Shown here: positions 11,453 to 24,832 of the stretch, in pieces
How the letters are laid out: the number at the start of each line of letters is the position of its first letter
How positions within the stretch are numbered: position 1 is the stretch's first letter
Assembly: GCF_020080835.1 (NCBI RefSeq)
Contig: NC_058159.1
Location: forward strand, 9,610,001 to 9,674,000
Length of the DNA: 64,000 nt
Reading direction: 5' to 3'
Source: Cotesia glomerata
Taxonomy: Eukaryota > Arthropoda > Insecta > Hymenoptera > Braconidae
Program-made: the position numbers and the translations under genes
The notes under the pieces: model-generated
The model's input: the letters and a program-made list of their open reading frames with translations, nothing else
What the model was told of the DNA's origin: nothing
Databases searched by the model: none

Positions 11453-13856
11453 TATACTTTTTACATTTACTTAAGTCACACCAGATGCGCCTGCTCGAAA
11501 AAATACATCTGATTTTTTTTTTAAATCTCACAGTAGATGAAGCCACAAGAAAAATAAATGTCAATTTAAATTTTCATTTACATCATTAACAAGAAAACAA
11601 CAAACTTTTTTTATATAATAACAAAATTCTTCTTTCTATTTTCTTACAATTAAATGAGCATTATGAGTCGTGCACTTTTAAATTTTCCAAACTTTTTTCC
11701 TCTATTTACGGAAAAAGTCAAAAGTCAAAAAAAAATTTCTTGGTAAAAGGTTTAAAAAAATACTTTTTATTGAAAATTTGCGGTGCCATCTATTGACAAT
11801 GCATTCAACTATTTCGAAAGACTGTAATAATAAAATAAAAAAATTTTATGTAAATGTGATATAAATTATTCTTAATAATGGGCTCGTTCAAGTTTACTAA
11901 GTTTTTAGCTGGACTGGGCTTAGATTAGTATACCTTGCATTGTTTTTTTGAAGATATTCTTTAGAGAGAATGTAGTCACTATTAGTTTTTGGTACAAGAT
12001 CTGCTAAGATTGATCTGTCAAGAGCTTAGTAAACATGAACAAGCCTAATCTAACGTAATAATATATTGTGTAACTAAGTGGATGGAGCTTTTATTTGGGC
12101 TATGAGCGTGTTGATGCAATGGGTGAAGTGGGTACTCTAAAACACAAATGCTGAAGACTGCAGTCTGTTTCAATCGGTTCATATACAAATAAATGCAATT
12201 AATGATCATAATTAACATAATTTTTCATACAATATCGTGGACGAATAACAATTGATTATTATAATATAGTGATGAGAAAATGCAAGTATTTATTGATATA
12301 ATATATATACTATTTTTAGCAATAGTAAAATTTGAAATATTTTTATTTTTTAGCTTAAAATTATTCCCAATTATTCCAGTCAAACTAAATAATAAGCAGT
12401 TAATATTAGTTTTTTAGTAGGTAAGATTTTATCGCTCAAAAATATTTTTCGATTAAAAAATCAAATACTTTAAAAAAAAAAAAAATTGTTAAAAAAATTG
12501 AAACTAAACTCAACTTACTTTATTTTTATAAAAATAGATAATCTGCACGGCTGAGCACTGAAAAGAGGAGCTGAGGGATATAATATAATCCAATGATCGA
12601 GATATTTTGGATTTAACATTAAGCAACTAAGAAGCCAGTTTACTATTTCACGTACATTATTGAAAAACTAACTGTTGAAACTATCATATTGAAGCCAATA
12701 AAAATTCTCAAACACGTGCATATTCGATGACACATACAGGTCACTTGTAAATTTATTTATCAAGCATTTTTACTAACCAAGACGCACTTTTTTCAGCGGC
12801 TTATACTTACGTATTAAATTATAAGCTGTGACGTCTGTATCTAATAATAATTTTAAAAAAGATACTGGTTAAAAATTACTGCTTACAATTTTATTTATTG
12901 AACAAGATTTCAATATCGTAAAAAAGTTTAACGAAATAGAACAGCAAGGGCAAAAAAATGTTTGCATTAATTTTTAGCGTAAATAAATGAGCTATATAGG
13001 TAGACGATTTCACAGAAATGAAAACGAAGTTCCTTTTAAAGAAAATTTATTAATGTATTTTCCAATTCAACTGATTATTTAAACAGAGCAGCTTCTGCTA
13101 TTAAAACCAATATAAGAAAATCATCTCTGTTGAATTACATTTATTAACGATTGATGAATAAAAATATATAAACATCATCTTATTAAAATATAAACTTTTA
13201 TGTTCATCTGCAAATAGTTCTTTTTTTTTTTTTTCATCTCTCAGCACCTTTTTTTCACTGACTAACTAATGAAGAAAATTTATGCCTCCGAAGTTTTTGT
13301 TTGAAAAAAAAAAACTATAATTTTTTAATAAACTTCTTTAATTAAAGAGTATTACGTATAATTAAAAATTTTTGTTCGGGTTTGGAAATTCGCTGTTATA
13401 TAACTTGATTACTTCCCTTTGATTCTTATGAATTTATAATCGCTATAATGTTTGATAATTTCCTCGCTAACCTATTTTTATCATAATTAAACCTAATTAA
13501 ATCCGATGACATAAACGAAAAATTCAATTCGATTATTAATCAATCATTACACACATAAAAACAGTCAAGTGTAGAGTAGCAGTCAATGTCGTGACTTATT
13601 ACGTCTATATTCTCGAATATTTTTTTTTTCGTAATCATTTTATACCTGCTTCAGACAGGAAAAAAATATTTGATCAAAATTAAATATTTCCCTCCAAATT
13701 TCACTTTTTTTTTTTTAAATATTCAGCTCTCTTGATTCATTAAATTAACTCTTTAATTGATAAATTATAATTCTTGAATAAAGAGTGAAAAATTCTCTTT
13801 TAAAATTTTTTTTTTTTTAACGAATCACTCAGTTGTTTTCATACAAGATACTTATA
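11453..13856. other. Intronic AT-rich sequence
   Basis: No gene seen. A weak ratchet-like junction, TAG|GTAAGA, lies near 12420 but its pyrimidine tract is poor. Confidence 0.3.
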
Positions 13857-14418
13857 CACTGTAAAAAATTTTTTGGACTCGGTGTGGTGTAAATGATTCG
13901 GTGTTAAAATTTTTAACACAGACGGTGTGAAAATCACACTAAGTGTAATGTTAAATTTGAACGGTGTGAATCCTAAATTTCACACCACCAAGCGTGTAAA
14001 TGTATTTCCTGAAAATTTCTCATTAATTAATTTGATTGTTTAGTTTCAGACTTGTACGATATTAAATTATAAATATAAACATGTAGAAATAAATATTTAA
14101 AAGTGTGTTTTTTTTTTTTTATATTATCCTATTTTACGGAGTAAAATCATTCCAACGTAAATCTTAATATTATTGGAAAGTCTGCAACAAGAATGTTAAT
14201 ATTCAAGCTGTTAAAAATTTATCTAATTATACGGTGAATTCTATATTAGAGTCTATTGATAAAAATGCGGATGTTTATAGTGCTAAATATATTTTTATAT
14301 ATTTTTAAAGATATAAGCTCATCCGGTGTTACACTCATCAAGAATCTTCATTTAAGTACCCACATCATTTTTTTCATATATTTATATATATTACATATAT
14401 GTATATATGAAAAATATA

Positions 14419-14584
14419 CAGTCGACGCTCTCTGTATTGGACCTCTCTGTATTTGACCGCTCTCTGTATTTGACCACATTCTTCCTCTGTACTTGACGAT
14501 TTTACACAGCTCTTATGGACAAGGACGAGTCAAATACAGAGAATGGTCCTGTACGGGCGAGTCAAATACAGAGAGCGTTGACTG
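14419..14584 (+). mobile_element. pogo/Tigger-like MITE, 166 bp
   Basis: The TIRs are CAGTCGACGCTCTCTGTATT and the inverse ending CAGAGAGCGTTGACTG, with TA target duplication (14417-14418, 14585-14586). The neighbouring palindromic unit near 15790 shows the unoccupied site with a single TA, so the insertion and its target are directly visible. Confidence 0.9.
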
Positions 14585-14736
14585 TATCAAAATGCATGTG
14601 AGTACTCAAATGAACGCTCTTGATGAGTGTAACATCGAGATAAGCTTATATATTTAAAAATATCAATGATTAAGAAATGACCTTGTATCTTGTGAACTAT
14701 TGAAATTTTTAAAGATATAAGCTCATCCCGATGTTA

Positions 14737-15700
14737 CACGGAAAAAAAAATTTCGATCTGGTAACGTAACTGTAGAGTTACCACAACTATACACAGTTTA
14801 CTGTTCGTTGAAGAGTTACAGTAACAAAATGTTATTTAGTTCTGATAACTCAATGTTGTTGAGCTCTCAGAGCTCTACGGGATTGTTCTCAGAGACAAAC
14901 GGTATAGTTGGGAGCGCTCTACGTTGCGCAGTAGTGGAGTGCGCTGACATATTTCATAACCTTCTAAAATGCCCAACATAATTATTTTGTTACTAATCTA
15001 TATTATTAAAAATATATAAGGACAACTAAGTTCCCAATTTATTTATTTAAGGAAATAGGTTTTTTTTTTTGTCAAATTGAATTTCGTTAGAACAGTTTTG
15101 TATTTATGGTTTTTCAAGGTTCATTTGCAGTGACTGTTAATTTAATTTATTAGTTGAATATATTGTGATAAGTGATAAGTTATCGGAATACATTAAAAAG
15201 ACCCCATTTAACAAAAAATAAAATTTGTTTTCGTTTATTTATCTTTTCTCGTGCATATACGGTAGTGATTTTATGTCCAATATTTATTGATATAATTAAG
15301 AAAATAAGATAATTTTGTGACGACCATATTTTTATTTTACAAATAATTTTTATTTGTAATATAAGTTCTATTATTATTTTATTTCTATTATAATACTGTT
15401 CTTATTTGCCATATACAATTATTGTTGGCAATATAAATTCATTCTGCCGCATGTATTTATTAAATTATCAATGCTAAATCGTAAAAAAAAATTATTAAGC
15501 AGACTTCCAAAATTTGTTATAGTCTCAGAACGATCCTGTAGAGTTGTGAGAGGTAAATAACGTTTAGCTCTCAGAGCTCAACGATGTAGAGTTGCAGGAG
15601 CTAAATGGTATTGTTACTATAAGAATACGTTAACCTACTGGAACTTTTTACAACTAACTAACTACTATAGAGTTCCTATAGCAAAAGTTTTTTCTCCGTG
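14737..15700. mobile_element. CACGG-type TIR element, 964 bp
   Basis: Starts CACGGAAAAAAAAATTTCG and ends TTTTTTCTCCGTG, flanked by TA. The uninterrupted sequence TGTTACACTCATCAAG in unit 1 is the empty site. There is no ORF. The interior repeats AGAGTTG/CAACTC and GAGCTCTCAGAGCTC motifs. Confidence 0.85.
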
Positions 15701-16400
15701 TACACTCATCAAGACCTTTCATTTGAGTACCCACATCAATTTTTTATATATTTATATATATTATATATATGTATATATGAAAAATATATCAAAATGCATG
15801 TGGGTACTCAAATGAAAGATCTTGATGAGTGTAACATCAGGATGAGCTTATATCTTTAAAAATGCCAATAGTTCATAAGATACAAGGTCATTTCGTAATT
15901 ATTGACATTTTTAAAGATATAAGCTCATCCCGATGTTACACCCATCAAGCTCTTTTATTTGAGTACCCACATGCATTTTGATATATTTTTCATATATACC
16001 TATATATAATATATATAAATATATGAAAAAATGATGTGGATACTTAAATGAAGATTCTTGATGAGTGTAACATCAGGATGAGCTTATATCTTTAGAAACG
16101 TCAATAGTTAAAAAAGTACAGTGCAATTCAACAAAAGTCATCATTTAAGAAACCAAAATTTTATTTATTTATAGTTCACAAGTCACGGCAGTCACATAGA
16201 GACTGCAAAGCTGCTAGTAATAGTTATTAAATTTTCAAAGTTATAAATAATAACACGGAATAGTGTAAAACAGTAAATTACACCGTTAAATTTACACGAG
16301 TGAAAATTTCACACGGAGGAAATTTTACACCGACATTTCACACTTACACGGCGGTGTAAAAGTCCCTGGGTCCAACTTTACACCGAAATTTTTTACAGTA

Positions 16401-16554
16401 TATGTATACAGTAAAATCTCGCTTAAATCAACTTGCCGAGGCTCCAAACTCAGAAGTTGATGTTAGTGAGCGACAAAATAATAAGAGTGTCCGAAAAAGC
16501 AATTCAGAAGAGAAGGTCAGTATAATAGATTTTCTTGAAATTGGAAGTAAAAGT
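16401..16554. other. Intronic sequence
   Basis: Resembles one end of a TIR element (TACAGTAAAATCTCGCTTAA). No partner end was found. Confidence 0.25.
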
Positions 16555-17035
16555 TGGATTTAGCAGGAAGGAAACTGTATTTTTCTCAAGAATTTCTGTT
16601 TCTTGGATTGAAGTATAATAGACGGTAACATTAATTCCGGATTAAACCAACCTGTTTACCTAAAATATCCTGTTAAATTGAAACTTGTCAGATTTTTGCT
16701 AATGCCTTCATCATTAAAAATTTTTAGATACTTTGTAGAATTTGATGGAAGCAAAAATTTTTTGCTTAAATGGAAATTTATTTTTTTTCGACTTTATTTA
16801 AAAACATTATAACAAAGAAGAAATTATTTAAAGCAAAAATACTAAGTTTTTAAAAGAAAAGAATTATGTTTGAAGAGAATTGTTCTTGATTGGAGAATTA
16901 TCGACCGTTGATACAGAGGTCTCAATTCAAGAACTTATAAAGTTTGAAAAAAATTATTCAAGCAAAAGAACCGGTTTTCTTTATGATAATTTTTTAGGTT
17001 AAAAATTATTTTCATTTAATAAAGTTTTCTATTAG
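16555..17035. repeat. CAAGAA/TTCTTG-rich block
   Basis: Shares TATAATAGRCGGTAACATT with the block near 55031, and CAAGAA motifs with the other blocks. Confidence 0.45.
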
Positions 17036-18576
17036 TGTACGCTATATAAATATAACAACTGAAGTTACAAAAAAATTGATAAATATTTACAATAACAAAG
17101 CATACCAATGTAATTTATTCGACCTATGTTTTGAGATAGCCATTTCTTAACCTATCTTTTGAAACTAAACTTATCCTTCCTCTCGTGAATACTATATATG
17201 CACGTAAATTTATAACCGCGACGTTGAAATATATTTGTATTTTATATAAATGCTCACAATGTATATAGTATGCGTGATCTCGGTATCTCTGTCTGGCAAT
17301 CTTAACTAACGCACGTTGCAATCTTTTATTTCTTTTTCTATATAATTTTATTTTTATTTTTCTTTATTAATAAACATCGCATATTTTTATACGTGTAAGC
17401 ATACTGTGTTCATTATCAACAATACGTGTAATAATGATAAAAAAACAACAATCTTCCTTCTAAATTGTTAGCAGCGGTTCGTACATGGCATGAACCGCAA
17501 ATTCTAACAGTAAAGTATCTGAATATTAGTTTTTTTGATTTTTTTGTCTACAGGAGTAGAGATTCTTATTAAATTATATATTTTTGTATTTTTTCTATTA
17601 GATGGTTGATAGATATCTATTGGTGTGTACAAGATTATTCAAGGTGTAGTAATAGACGGGGCGTGTATACTATACGTATTATCAACAAAAGAGAATACCG
17701 AAGCAAATGAAAAAGATATATGTATAAGTGGAGAGAGACTACCGATCGAGCCATTTTCCGGTTGGGGCCGCGTCTGGCCTCGAGCCAGTATTGAATTACC
17801 AGAGAAACAAGAGTGGCTTGACCTCTTCGAGGGTCTACAAACTATAGACTATATTCGTATTTTTTACTTTTTTCCTGTATCCTTGTCTTCTTTATCCTAC
17901 GTGTACAGTACTACGTATATAGCCAAATATCCCAATGAAAACTCAGTCACGATTTTTGTCCGCGGGGTATATATATTAGTATCTATATACCTCAAAAAGC
18001 AGTTCTTTGTCTCACTTCGTACGTCGGATAATTGACATCAATTTATTCTCTCAATACCCAGTCTTTACTTTAATATTTAATATATTTATAAAAAATTTAT
18101 TTCAAATACTTAATAAGAAATATAGATTTTTTAACCAACAATCACTCCCTTTTAAATCGCACTTATAAGTAATAAAATTTTATAGTCATGATCAATGAAA
18201 ACATGAATAGAAAAAGTTTCATTGAAATTTTTCTTATTCATATTCACTTTTATTGTTAGAAATATATTTTACCCACCAGCAAGTTTGACTTTTTATTTTG
18301 AGGTGTAAAATTTAAGAAGTAAAGGAAAAAAGCTTCGTATGAAAATAGTTCAATATTTTTTTATCGCTATTGTCAATTCAATTTCATTCCTTCAATATCA
18401 ATCGATTTGGTATTGAATTTTTTTTCTACAGCTTGAAGCTAAAAGTATTATGAATTATCCACTGAATTTTAAGCGATGGCATTTATTAATTTATTAATAT
18501 TCCAAAAATGTCGAGAGTCACGTCCAATGATAATTTAAAAAACAAACGTTCTACAAAATTTTAAGAAAAAATATTA
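17036..18576. other. Intronic sequence with a GC-richer island
   Basis: About 17620-17850 is less AT-rich and contains most of a 136-codon ORF of unknown relevance. It may be an untranslated exon or promoter. The remainder is AT-rich. Confidence 0.25.
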
Positions 18577-18746
18577 CACAGTAAAAAATTTTTCGTCAAA
18601 TTTAACACAAAAATTTGTGTTGATGATTTTTTTTACACAATTTGTGTTGAATCAACACTCTATTGTGTTGAATCAACATACTAAAATGTTAAATTCTACA
18701 CAAACATTTTTACACTTTACACAATGACGAAAATTTTTTTACTGTG
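18577..18746. mobile_element. TIR MITE, 170 bp
   Basis: The termini are CACAGTAAAAAATTTTTCGT and the inverse, with TA on both sides (18575-18576, 18747-18748). Internal TGTGTTGA repeats occur on both strands. It is non-coding. Confidence 0.85.
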
Positions 18747-18748
18747 TA

Positions 18749-19499
18749 CATTTCGACTTATAACTTTTTAGTATCATGGTTAAATTTTTTTCAAACAGTT
18801 ATATAATTTTTATTAAAGTTTATTTGGCATAGATTTAAAAACCAAGTTTTTAAATTTTAATTTTAAGATTTTGTATGATTTTCAAAAAGTTTTTTTTTTT
18901 TTCTTAAAATCATTGAACTTGATCATTTCATATCTTAATTCAATCAATTTGATTTTTCAATTTCTCACTGTCAACAATTGATATAGAGTCGCGATTTTAA
19001 ATAATTATTATTATTTTATTGTTATTATTATTATTATATTGTTAATTTATAGATAAATGTTTCAAGTTTTTAAATTATCAAAGAAATTAAAAATATTATT
19101 ATAATAAAAAAAAGATATCAATTAATTGAAAAAATTAATTCCTTTTAATAAAACAATTCCATAAAATAAAATAAAAATTATTCTTCAACAATTAACACAA
19201 TATACACACATAAAACAGTCGGTCAAAAAACAAATCGCTGTAATTATTCCGCCGAAAACGCCTATTCAGTTTATTAGTGAAAGATAAGATAATAATTAAC
19301 GAGAGTTATAAAATATAAAATTACACAGAATAGATTATAGAGTTATTGATAAAGATGACACGCGACAATAAAAATTGAGTGAGTTTCTGTTTATCCGAAT
19401 AATTAAATTAAAATTAAATTCAAATCGTTGATATTAAAATTATTGCAAAGTATACCCAACAAAATAAAATACATTGGTGGGAGTGAGTAAGAAACCGTG
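18749..19499. other. Intronic AT-rich sequence
   Basis: Contains an ATT/TTA trinucleotide-rich stretch near 19000-19040. No gene seen. Confidence 0.3.
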
Positions 19500-19939
19500 G
19501 ATTGGCACAGACTATAGTTTAATTTAATATAGACGCCGGACTCATGAGCTGAGTTTGTGAGCAATCGAGACAGCAGACAGTGTAGTACTAGCTGGCCGGC
19601 CGGATGTTAACAGTTCGTCTGTTAACGGTCAGTCATTCTATCCGGAAGTATTTAATAAATTTTTGATCAATTACCTTAGTATGTTCGGTTCAAATTTTCA
19701 AAATACCATTCTAAAGTGATATTTAAATTAATTCTACACTTTAACAACCGAACACGTATCGATTGCGATATTTCTTCACTTATTATTGTCGATCGAAAAA
19801 ACTACCGAGTAGATTTTGTTTAAAGTGTTGAGAGACCTCGGAGATTGTCGATTGATAGTACATTGTGAAAGTGATCATCGAAAGCGTGAAATTAAAATTT
19901 TTCATTTCTCTTAATTATTAATCCAGAGTTGAGATAAAG
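19500..19939 (+). promoter_or_regulatory. Putative promoter and 5' leader of the exon at 19940
   Basis: A less AT-rich stretch precedes an ATG exon that ends at a good donor. TCAGTC, which matches the arthropod initiator TCAGTY, occurs at about 19629. Just upstream, GTTAACAG-TTCGT-CTGTTAAC (19606-19626) forms a perfect 8-bp inverted repeat. The transcription start itself cannot be placed. Confidence 0.4.
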
Positions 19940-19984
19940 ATGTCAACCTGTTCGCTGATGCCAGTCTCACTCCAGGATATTTTG
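19940..19984 (+). CDS. Candidate alternative first coding exon, MSTCSLMPVSLQDIL
   Basis: ATG at 19940 preceded by GATAAAG; 15 codons run to the donor TTG|GTAAAT at 19985, phase 0. The peptide MSTCSLMPVSLQDIL is short and uncharged except for the Asp. It has no recognisable domain; it would be an isoform-specific N-terminus. The phase fits the entry of the exon at 62212 and the other candidate first exons. The upstream leader is unusually GC-rich for the window. Without transcript evidence I cannot exclude an untranslated leader or an unrelated transcript. Confidence 0.5.
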
Positions 19985-22599
19985 GTAAATATTTACATTA
20001 TTTTGCTTCGCTACAACTATTTACTCCGTTTGCTATTTATTAATCGTAGCTTATAGCTTTGAAAAATAAAAATTTATAAAGGTATATAATAGCAGCACAG
20101 TAGATAAAAAGTGTTTCAAGTGCGCTGGGATCAGTGTGCTGGCCAACAACCGGTTTATCCACTCAAATGAAAAGTGAAGAGAAGACGGTACTGAAGAAAC
20201 AAAATGCGTCCTTGCTTTTTGCTCAGTAAAATAAACCACATTAAATACATGCACTTGCATTCTATACACTAGGTATCTGACAATTTAAAGGTATTATACC
20301 TTTTTTAAGTAAACAAATTATAAAAAAAAATTCAATAAAAAAATTGCACGTATAGAGAATTAATGGAACTATACGAACCATTTTCTGAATATTTTTTTTA
20401 CTGTAATTCATTTTATTTTATTTTTTTTTTTTTTAATTAAATTGTCAGGTGTCTTAATTTTAATATCAGTTTTTTAATTATTTGCAAATGATATTAATAA
20501 TCATTTTAATTATTTATAATGATACAAAAATAAAATGAGATTTATCTTCATGTTTATCGAACATGTGTTTGCAAGTCTGTTGGTGAACTAAACATATATC
20601 ACATGTATGTATAAGGTTTCGCCAATAAAGTATTAAAACCACGAGAAATGTAAATACTAGTCACGTGACTAGTTGTCGACAAAAGTATGTATATATGTTT
20701 GAATATTATATATCATATGGTATTGGAATAGCTATTAAAAGAATATTAAATCGTAACAACTTTGTTACTGACATCGTCAAGCATAATTTAATTATAAATT
20801 GCTTTCTCCACACCACTCTTCACTTCAGTTGTATGATTTCTTACCAGATAAAGAAAACATGCGTAGATAATCACAATGATTATGATTATTGAAAACGTGA
20901 TACATTTTTAATTACATCAAAGAATAATTTTTTTACTTTTAAATTGAATATTAAATATTACGGATTATATTTTTAAAAACAAATAATATTTTTGGCATTA
21001 TTTATAGAACCCTGATAATTTTAGAACCGCTATATCTCAACGTGAAAATGTTGGCCAACAGTTGTTACAAAATTTTAATATCTTATCACTATTGATAATT
21101 ACTGTATCGTTAATATGCTTTATATAATTACCAAGTCAAACTTTTAAGAAGAGTTTTGTCATTTAAGATTGTAAACATCTTAGATTAAAAATTTTTATAT
21201 TATGTATTTGATACTTATCTGTTGATTTAATACACATTTTTCAAAACAATACACAAAAATCTTAAATAATTAATGTAAATTTTTGTTTACTTGTTAATGT
21301 AAAAATTTTCATACTCGGTATGTTTATAAATTTTAACAAAGAAATACATAATCAAAAAAAAAATAATTCTGAAAAATTTGTTGAAAATTGCTTAGTCTTG
21401 AATATTTTAATGATTTTTGAATACTTTATGGCCACAATAAGGTCTCGCTTCGAAATGATAACACATTACCGAAGAGAATATTTCAAAATTAAGTTACGGG
21501 TTACATAAAAAAAAATAAAATTTATCATTGCTAAAACAAATTTAAGAAGTAAACACAAAAAATTTATTGCAAGTAATTTGAAAAATAATCATATAGAATC
21601 TACAAATTTTTTAATTCCTATTGAATAGTTCTCAAAGCGATAAAGATTTATTAGCAATTTTGAAATGAAAAAAAAAATTTTTACACAATTAGGGAGAGAA
21701 TTTAGAAGTAAAAGGATAATAGATCACTTATATCGTACGGACATAAACTGAGACTAGGCTATTTTTTAATGAATGCTACGATACTATTATTGTAAATAAA
21801 ATATTACTACAAACATAAAAATATCTGAGCGTAGTGTACGAGAATCATGTCTTAAGTCATTAAATCTTTGGCTCGTACTCAGTTTTCAAGTTCCACTCAA
21901 AGCGAAACAGGGATTGGATGGTAACAAATAGGAAGAAGCGAATGTCTTTTTAGTGTAGTTGAAATATATTTTTGTCTCTGGCACAGAGCTCAAGACCTAT
22001 ATTATATTCTAGTTCTGTGTACGTTTCTACTTTTGAGGCTTGCTATCACATTTCGCAAGTCCTACTCACACCTGTCGTTTATCGTTCACTCCCCGAATCA
22101 TAAAATTATATTGTTAATTAATTACTTTCGAGTTAAAATTACTTATTACTAATGTGTTTATCTTCTTATCAATTATAAAAAAAATTCGCAATTTTTATTT
22201 TTAGTCACATCAGATTTATTTGCTTATCTTGGAATTTATTTTTAAACAATAAATATTGTCGTACCAATACTCATGACTTAAATTTAAAGTAAATGAAAAA
22301 AATAATAATTTGATTTGTGTAATTGTAATCAAATCAAAGAATCAAACTACAAATAAACGTAAAAACATTGCGTAACTTTGGAATGTAGCACGTACGAGAA
22401 TGCGTGGACTTGGTCTGTCTTTTGTGTTACTTACTTGCACATTCGTTTATCGTTGCTGCTTGGTTGATGTGGACTAAGCATAGTACAATATAGTATTTAG
22501 TAGATATTATTAAAAGTTAAATACGTGAAACAAACAAAGAGCTAAGTACTAAGTACTTACGTACGACACATATGACGCTATGGTCATTTGTGTAAGAAA
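19985..22599 (+). other. Intronic AT-rich sequence
   Basis: No exon seen. About 21840-22090 and 22380-22600 are less AT-rich and may hold regulatory sequence for the next promoter. Confidence 0.3.
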
Positions 22600-22875
22600 A
22601 TTGCGCACGCAAAATAATTCTCACCAGACAATCTATTTTCCAGTCAACTGTTCTTCTGCAGTATAATTACATATACACAGATATAAATATATTTATCACA
22701 CACGTCTGGAACTAAACTTGTAGTTCCAACTTCTAATGCGGTCAGTTTGTGCTCTATATTACTATAAGTACGTGAGATTTATCGTTTCGATTTATTTGTA
22801 TTGATAGTGCAGTGCTATGACTATTATATTTTTTCTGTAATAGACTGTAGTGTGTGAAGATTAAAAGGAAATAAA
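22600..22875 (+). promoter_or_regulatory. Putative promoter and 5' leader of the exon at 22876
   Basis: Moderately GC-enriched sequence with an initiator-like TCAGTT near 22742 lies about 130 nt before an ATG exon. A TATAAATATA stretch occurs near 22681 but its role is uncertain. Confidence 0.35.
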
Positions 22876-22920
22876 ATGCCAGATAAAAAGGATAAAATTT
22901 ATTACCAGACTATGAACAGT
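22876..22920 (+). CDS. Candidate alternative first coding exon, MPDKKDKIYYQTMNS
   Basis: ATG at 22876 in the context ATAAAATGCC; 15 codons run to the donor AGT|GTAAGG at 22921, phase 0. The peptide MPDKKDKIYYQTMNS is basic and polar. It is not a family I recognise. It lies only 2.9 kb after the previous candidate first exon, consistent with clustered alternative promoters. A stop is met soon after the donor if the exon is not spliced. Confidence 0.5.
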
Positions 22921-23633
22921 GTAAGGGATACTAGGTTTTTTTTTTCCCAATTTTTCAATTACTTTTCTCGGGTAACCTTTTACATTTAAAGAAACGACTT
23001 TTATTTTTAAATAATCAATGAAAACAATAAACTAAATACGAGCTTTTCTCAATTTAAAAAATATTTTAACGAAAGTTTTAATTTTTTGATAGTTATTATT
23101 TATTTATTTTTATTTTTATATAATTTAATAATAATAATTATAAAAAAAAGTAAAAAATTATAAGTTTTACATTAGAAAAAATTTTGTGAAAAATCGTAAC
23201 TTTGCTTACATTTTTTATTATTTAAAAGATAAACATTAAAAAAAAAAAACAATCAATGTACAACATACTTCTTTGAATATGAATAGCAATGAATATTATC
23301 TAATAGAGATTTAAAACTCGATTACATTCAATAAAAAATGTTTACTAGTTCATGCTCATTTTTAGTAAATAAAAAAAAAAAAAAAAAAAAAAAACGTGGT
23401 TTCTTAAATTAACTCCATTATATACAAACATTTATTTCAATTTGGTTGATATAGTAGCGTCTATTATTCACATTGAAGTCTAAATAAATTGGTATTGAAT
23501 AAAATCTCAACATAATCTTGGCATAGACTTATAATTAAATGCCCTTGCGCGAGTTGATAAATGTATATTTTTTTTTTTCCATCTTTGATTTAAATTTGAA
23601 AAACAATAATATTTATTTTAAAATTTATTTATA
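22921..23633 (+). other. Intronic AT-rich sequence
   Basis: Includes a poly-A run of about 26 near 23369. Nothing else supportable. Confidence 0.3.
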
Positions 23634-23763
23634 CAGTCGTCGTCATTGATTTGTAACGGTTGGCAATGATTAGAGTAAAATAAAAAATTCTCAATTTGGA
23701 CATCTCTCACTAAAAATTTCAATTAATAATATGTTTGGAAAATAAAAAAAATAAACGAAACTA

Positions 23764-23929
23764 CAGTCAACGCTCTCTGTATTGGACCTCTCTGTATTTG
23801 ACCGCTCTCTGTATTTGACCACATTCTTCCTCTGTATTTGACGATTTTACACAGCTCTTATGGACAAGGACGAGTCAAATACAGAGAATGGTCCTGTACG
23901 GGCGAGTCAAATACAAAGAGCGTTGACTG
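23764..23929 (+). mobile_element. pogo/Tigger-like MITE, 166 bp
   Basis: Near-identical to the copy at 14419. It is inserted in the left fold-back arm at TA. The right arm near 26720 (TTCATAGTTTCG) shows the empty site with one TA. Confidence 0.9.
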
Positions 23930-24832
23930 TATGAAGAAAATTTACATAAAATAAATAATTGTAAGCTCAGACAAACATAATTATAGAACTTTAACCAAAG
24001 AAAAAGTACTATACATAGAGATAATTAAAAATAAAAAATTCCTTTATTGTAAATCACCAGAGAAATAATTTGGATATTTAAAAATATACAAATAAAATAT
24101 TTCAAATAAATTTGATATTTCAATTAAAAGAAAATCAATTAAATGTCAGTCTCCTGATAATTACAGTCTTCAAAATAAACAATATCAACTAACTATAGCT
24201 AAATATAAAGACATTTACTAAAATATTAGATCATATCATTATACAAAATTAAAATTGAAAAGGCCTAAAATTAGAAAATAGTGCATCGAAGCAATTTAAA
24301 TTTTTTAAAAATGGAAATATTAACAGAAGAAACAAAGGAAATTAAAAAATAATGACAAACCTAAATTCAGACAATCCGAATAAAAGACATCAAGGTTATT
24401 TAACATATATACAAATGAACAACTCTGAATATAGAAAAGCTTTACAAATGAACATCTCTAATTATGGACAAGAAATTTCGGAAATCTCTCAATATGGACA
24501 TCTCTCATTAAAGAAAACAAAAAAAAATACAATATTTATAAATTAAAAAATTAAAAAATAAGTAATCGTTCAAAAAAACACGCTTCTAAATTAACATAAA
24601 ACCAAACTAAAAAGTAGGAATTTAATTTTTTTTTAGTAATCCAAAATGAAGTTAAAGTGATTAATAAAAAAAAATCATTTTTATGTAAATAAGTGTGGGG
24701 ATCAGATAAAAACAATTATTCAAGGGCAATAAACTCTGCACCAAAACAACTTTTTCGGAGAACTTTACTGAAAAATTAATTTTTATTAATCATAGGTAAT
24801 GTACGATTTTTTAATTTTTAGGTAGATTTTTG

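Larger units (their letters stand above)
14303..16112. repeat. Array of three palindromic units
   Basis: Each unit reads AAAGATATAAGCTCATCC, then GTTACACTCATCAAGA, then GAGTACCCACAT into an AT-rich centre, and returns in inverse. The units start near 14305, 14709 and 15914. The two spacers between units are themselves inverse to each other (a GACCTTGTATCTT block), giving a higher-order palindrome. Unit 1 is interrupted by the MITE at 14419 and unit 2 by the element at 14737. Confidence 0.8.
13857..16400. mobile_element. Composite TIR element with nested insertions, about 2.5 kb
   Basis: The ends read CACTGTAAAAAATTTTTT and the inverse AAATTTTTTACAGTA, with one terminal mismatch; TA flanks both sides. 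Just inside both ends are clusters of GGTGTRAA and its complement. The interior contains the palindromic array 14303-16112, which itself carries two later insertions. The ends resemble the 170 bp MITE at 18577. Confidence 0.6.

Noticed and set aside
17625..18035. 136-codon ORF, the longest outside the retrotransposon
   Set aside because: No recognisable domain, no splice or promoter support, and the second half has AT-rich noise-like composition. Kept only as a GC-richer island.
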